Below, piece after piece: positions 63,822 through 64,000 of a stretch of DNA of 64,000 nucleotides. Positions within the stretch are counted from its first letter, which is position 1, and every line of letters starts with the position of its first letter. Below the pieces are notes generated by a model. That model saw only the letters and a program-made list of their open reading frames with translations, was not told the origin of the DNA and searched no databases. Source of the stretch: Mycolicibacterium litorale (GTDB taxonomy: Bacteria; Actinomycetota; Actinomycetes; Mycobacteriales; Mycobacteriaceae); the NCBI RefSeq assembly GCF_010731695.1, contig NZ_AP022586.1:1922001-1986000 (forward strand), in the 5' to 3' direction. The translations under genes were made by a program, and so were the position numbers.

Positions 63822-64000
63822 CCGCCACCGTACGGAAGTATCCCGACAGCGATGCGCTGGTCGCGGCTGTCGGGGATCGACTCGCCGACGAGATCGTCTC
63901 GGCCGTCGACTTCCGCGGGCGGGCGAACATCGTGCTGACCGGCGGCGGCACCGGCATCAAGCTGCTGGCACGCCTGGGCACCCACGACGATCGCATCGAC
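63818..64000 (+). CDS. pgl: 6-phosphogluconolactonase Pgl (3' partial)
   Basis: The first 61 codons of a gene starting at ATG 63818, overlapping the opcA stop (ATGA) and running off the window edge. The start MTATVRKYPDSDALV, then IVLTGGGTGIKLL is the beginning of the SugarP-isomerase/6-phosphogluconolactonase (DevB) fold. It completes the tkt-tal-zwf-opcA-pgl operon; only the N-terminus is visible. Confidence 0.92.
   Translation, partial: MTATVRKYPDSDALVAAVGDRLADEIVSAVDFRGRANIVLTGGGTGIKLLARLGTHDDRID

Overview
The window is high-GC actinobacterial DNA from a mycobacterium, most likely an environmental, rapidly growing Mycolicibacterium-type species. The evidence is mycobacterial marker genes (pafA, the fabG1-inhA mycolate pair, ripA/ripB, mptB, an actinobacterial hemH), dense co-directional operons with ATGA/GTGA overlaps, frequent GTG starts and several leaderless-type promoters (TANNNT 6-7 nt before the start codon). 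From about 17.3 kb to the right edge the order is that of M. tuberculosis Rv1485 down to Rv1445c, recalled from memory, in inverted orientation. I see no tRNA, rRNA, CRISPR array, insertion sequence or phage gene. No stretch longer than about 300 bases lacks a gene; the longest gaps (3584-3771, 17147-17369, 25514-25737, 57858-58131) hold promoter, operator or hairpin signals listed as features.

Left end (1-5.2 kb, minus strand): a three-gene cassette that looks type VII (ESX) secretion-associated lies downstream of pafA, the Pup ligase. It has an EspC-like small protein with a YxxxD signal, a proline-rich single-pass membrane protein with an internally duplicated domain, and a helical W-H-G protein with a very long Pro/Ala/Gly/Ser tail that runs off the window edge. 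Base composition drops inside the middle gene, suggesting an exchanged module.

5.2-17.2 kb (minus strand): eight tightly packed genes form a probable choline / glycine betaine / dimethylglycine / sarcosine catabolic operon: dimethylglycine-dehydrogenase-like flavoprotein, sarcosine oxidase, Rieske oxygenase, aldehyde dehydrogenase, APC permease, GMC (choline-dehydrogenase-like) oxidoreductase, a cNMP/CBS/nucleotidyltransferase signalling protein and an IclR regulator. A GTTGCG-N5-CGCAAC palindrome in front of the operon is a good candidate IclR site. Together the enzymes would strip methyl groups stepwise to glycine.

17.3-47.9 kb (conserved core): hemH-inhA-fabG1, then vWA-DUF58-moxR1, the ripB/ripA peptidoglycan hydrolases, aconitase with its TetR-type AcnR regulator and a recognisable AcnR operator, an ABC-F protein, echA12, thioredoxin, the complete SUF iron-sulfur operon (sufR-B-D-C-S-U-T), mptB with an ABC exporter, a divergent TetR / DAPG-hydrolase-like pair with a 26-bp operator, ctaA, an ATP-grasp gene antisense to the ctaA end, and qor.

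47.9-56.9 kb: an accessory carbohydrate or polyol island (DeoR regulator, IMPase-like phosphatase, BtpA-family TIM barrel, FGGY kinase, SDR dehydrogenase, complete CUT1-type ABC importer) is inserted between qor and ctaB. Its SDR plus kinase would convert a polyol to a ketose phosphate that could enter the pentose phosphate enzymes immediately to the right.

56.9-64 kb: ctaB, then the divergent pentose phosphate operon tkt-tal-zwf-opcA-pgl, the last gene cut by the window edge.
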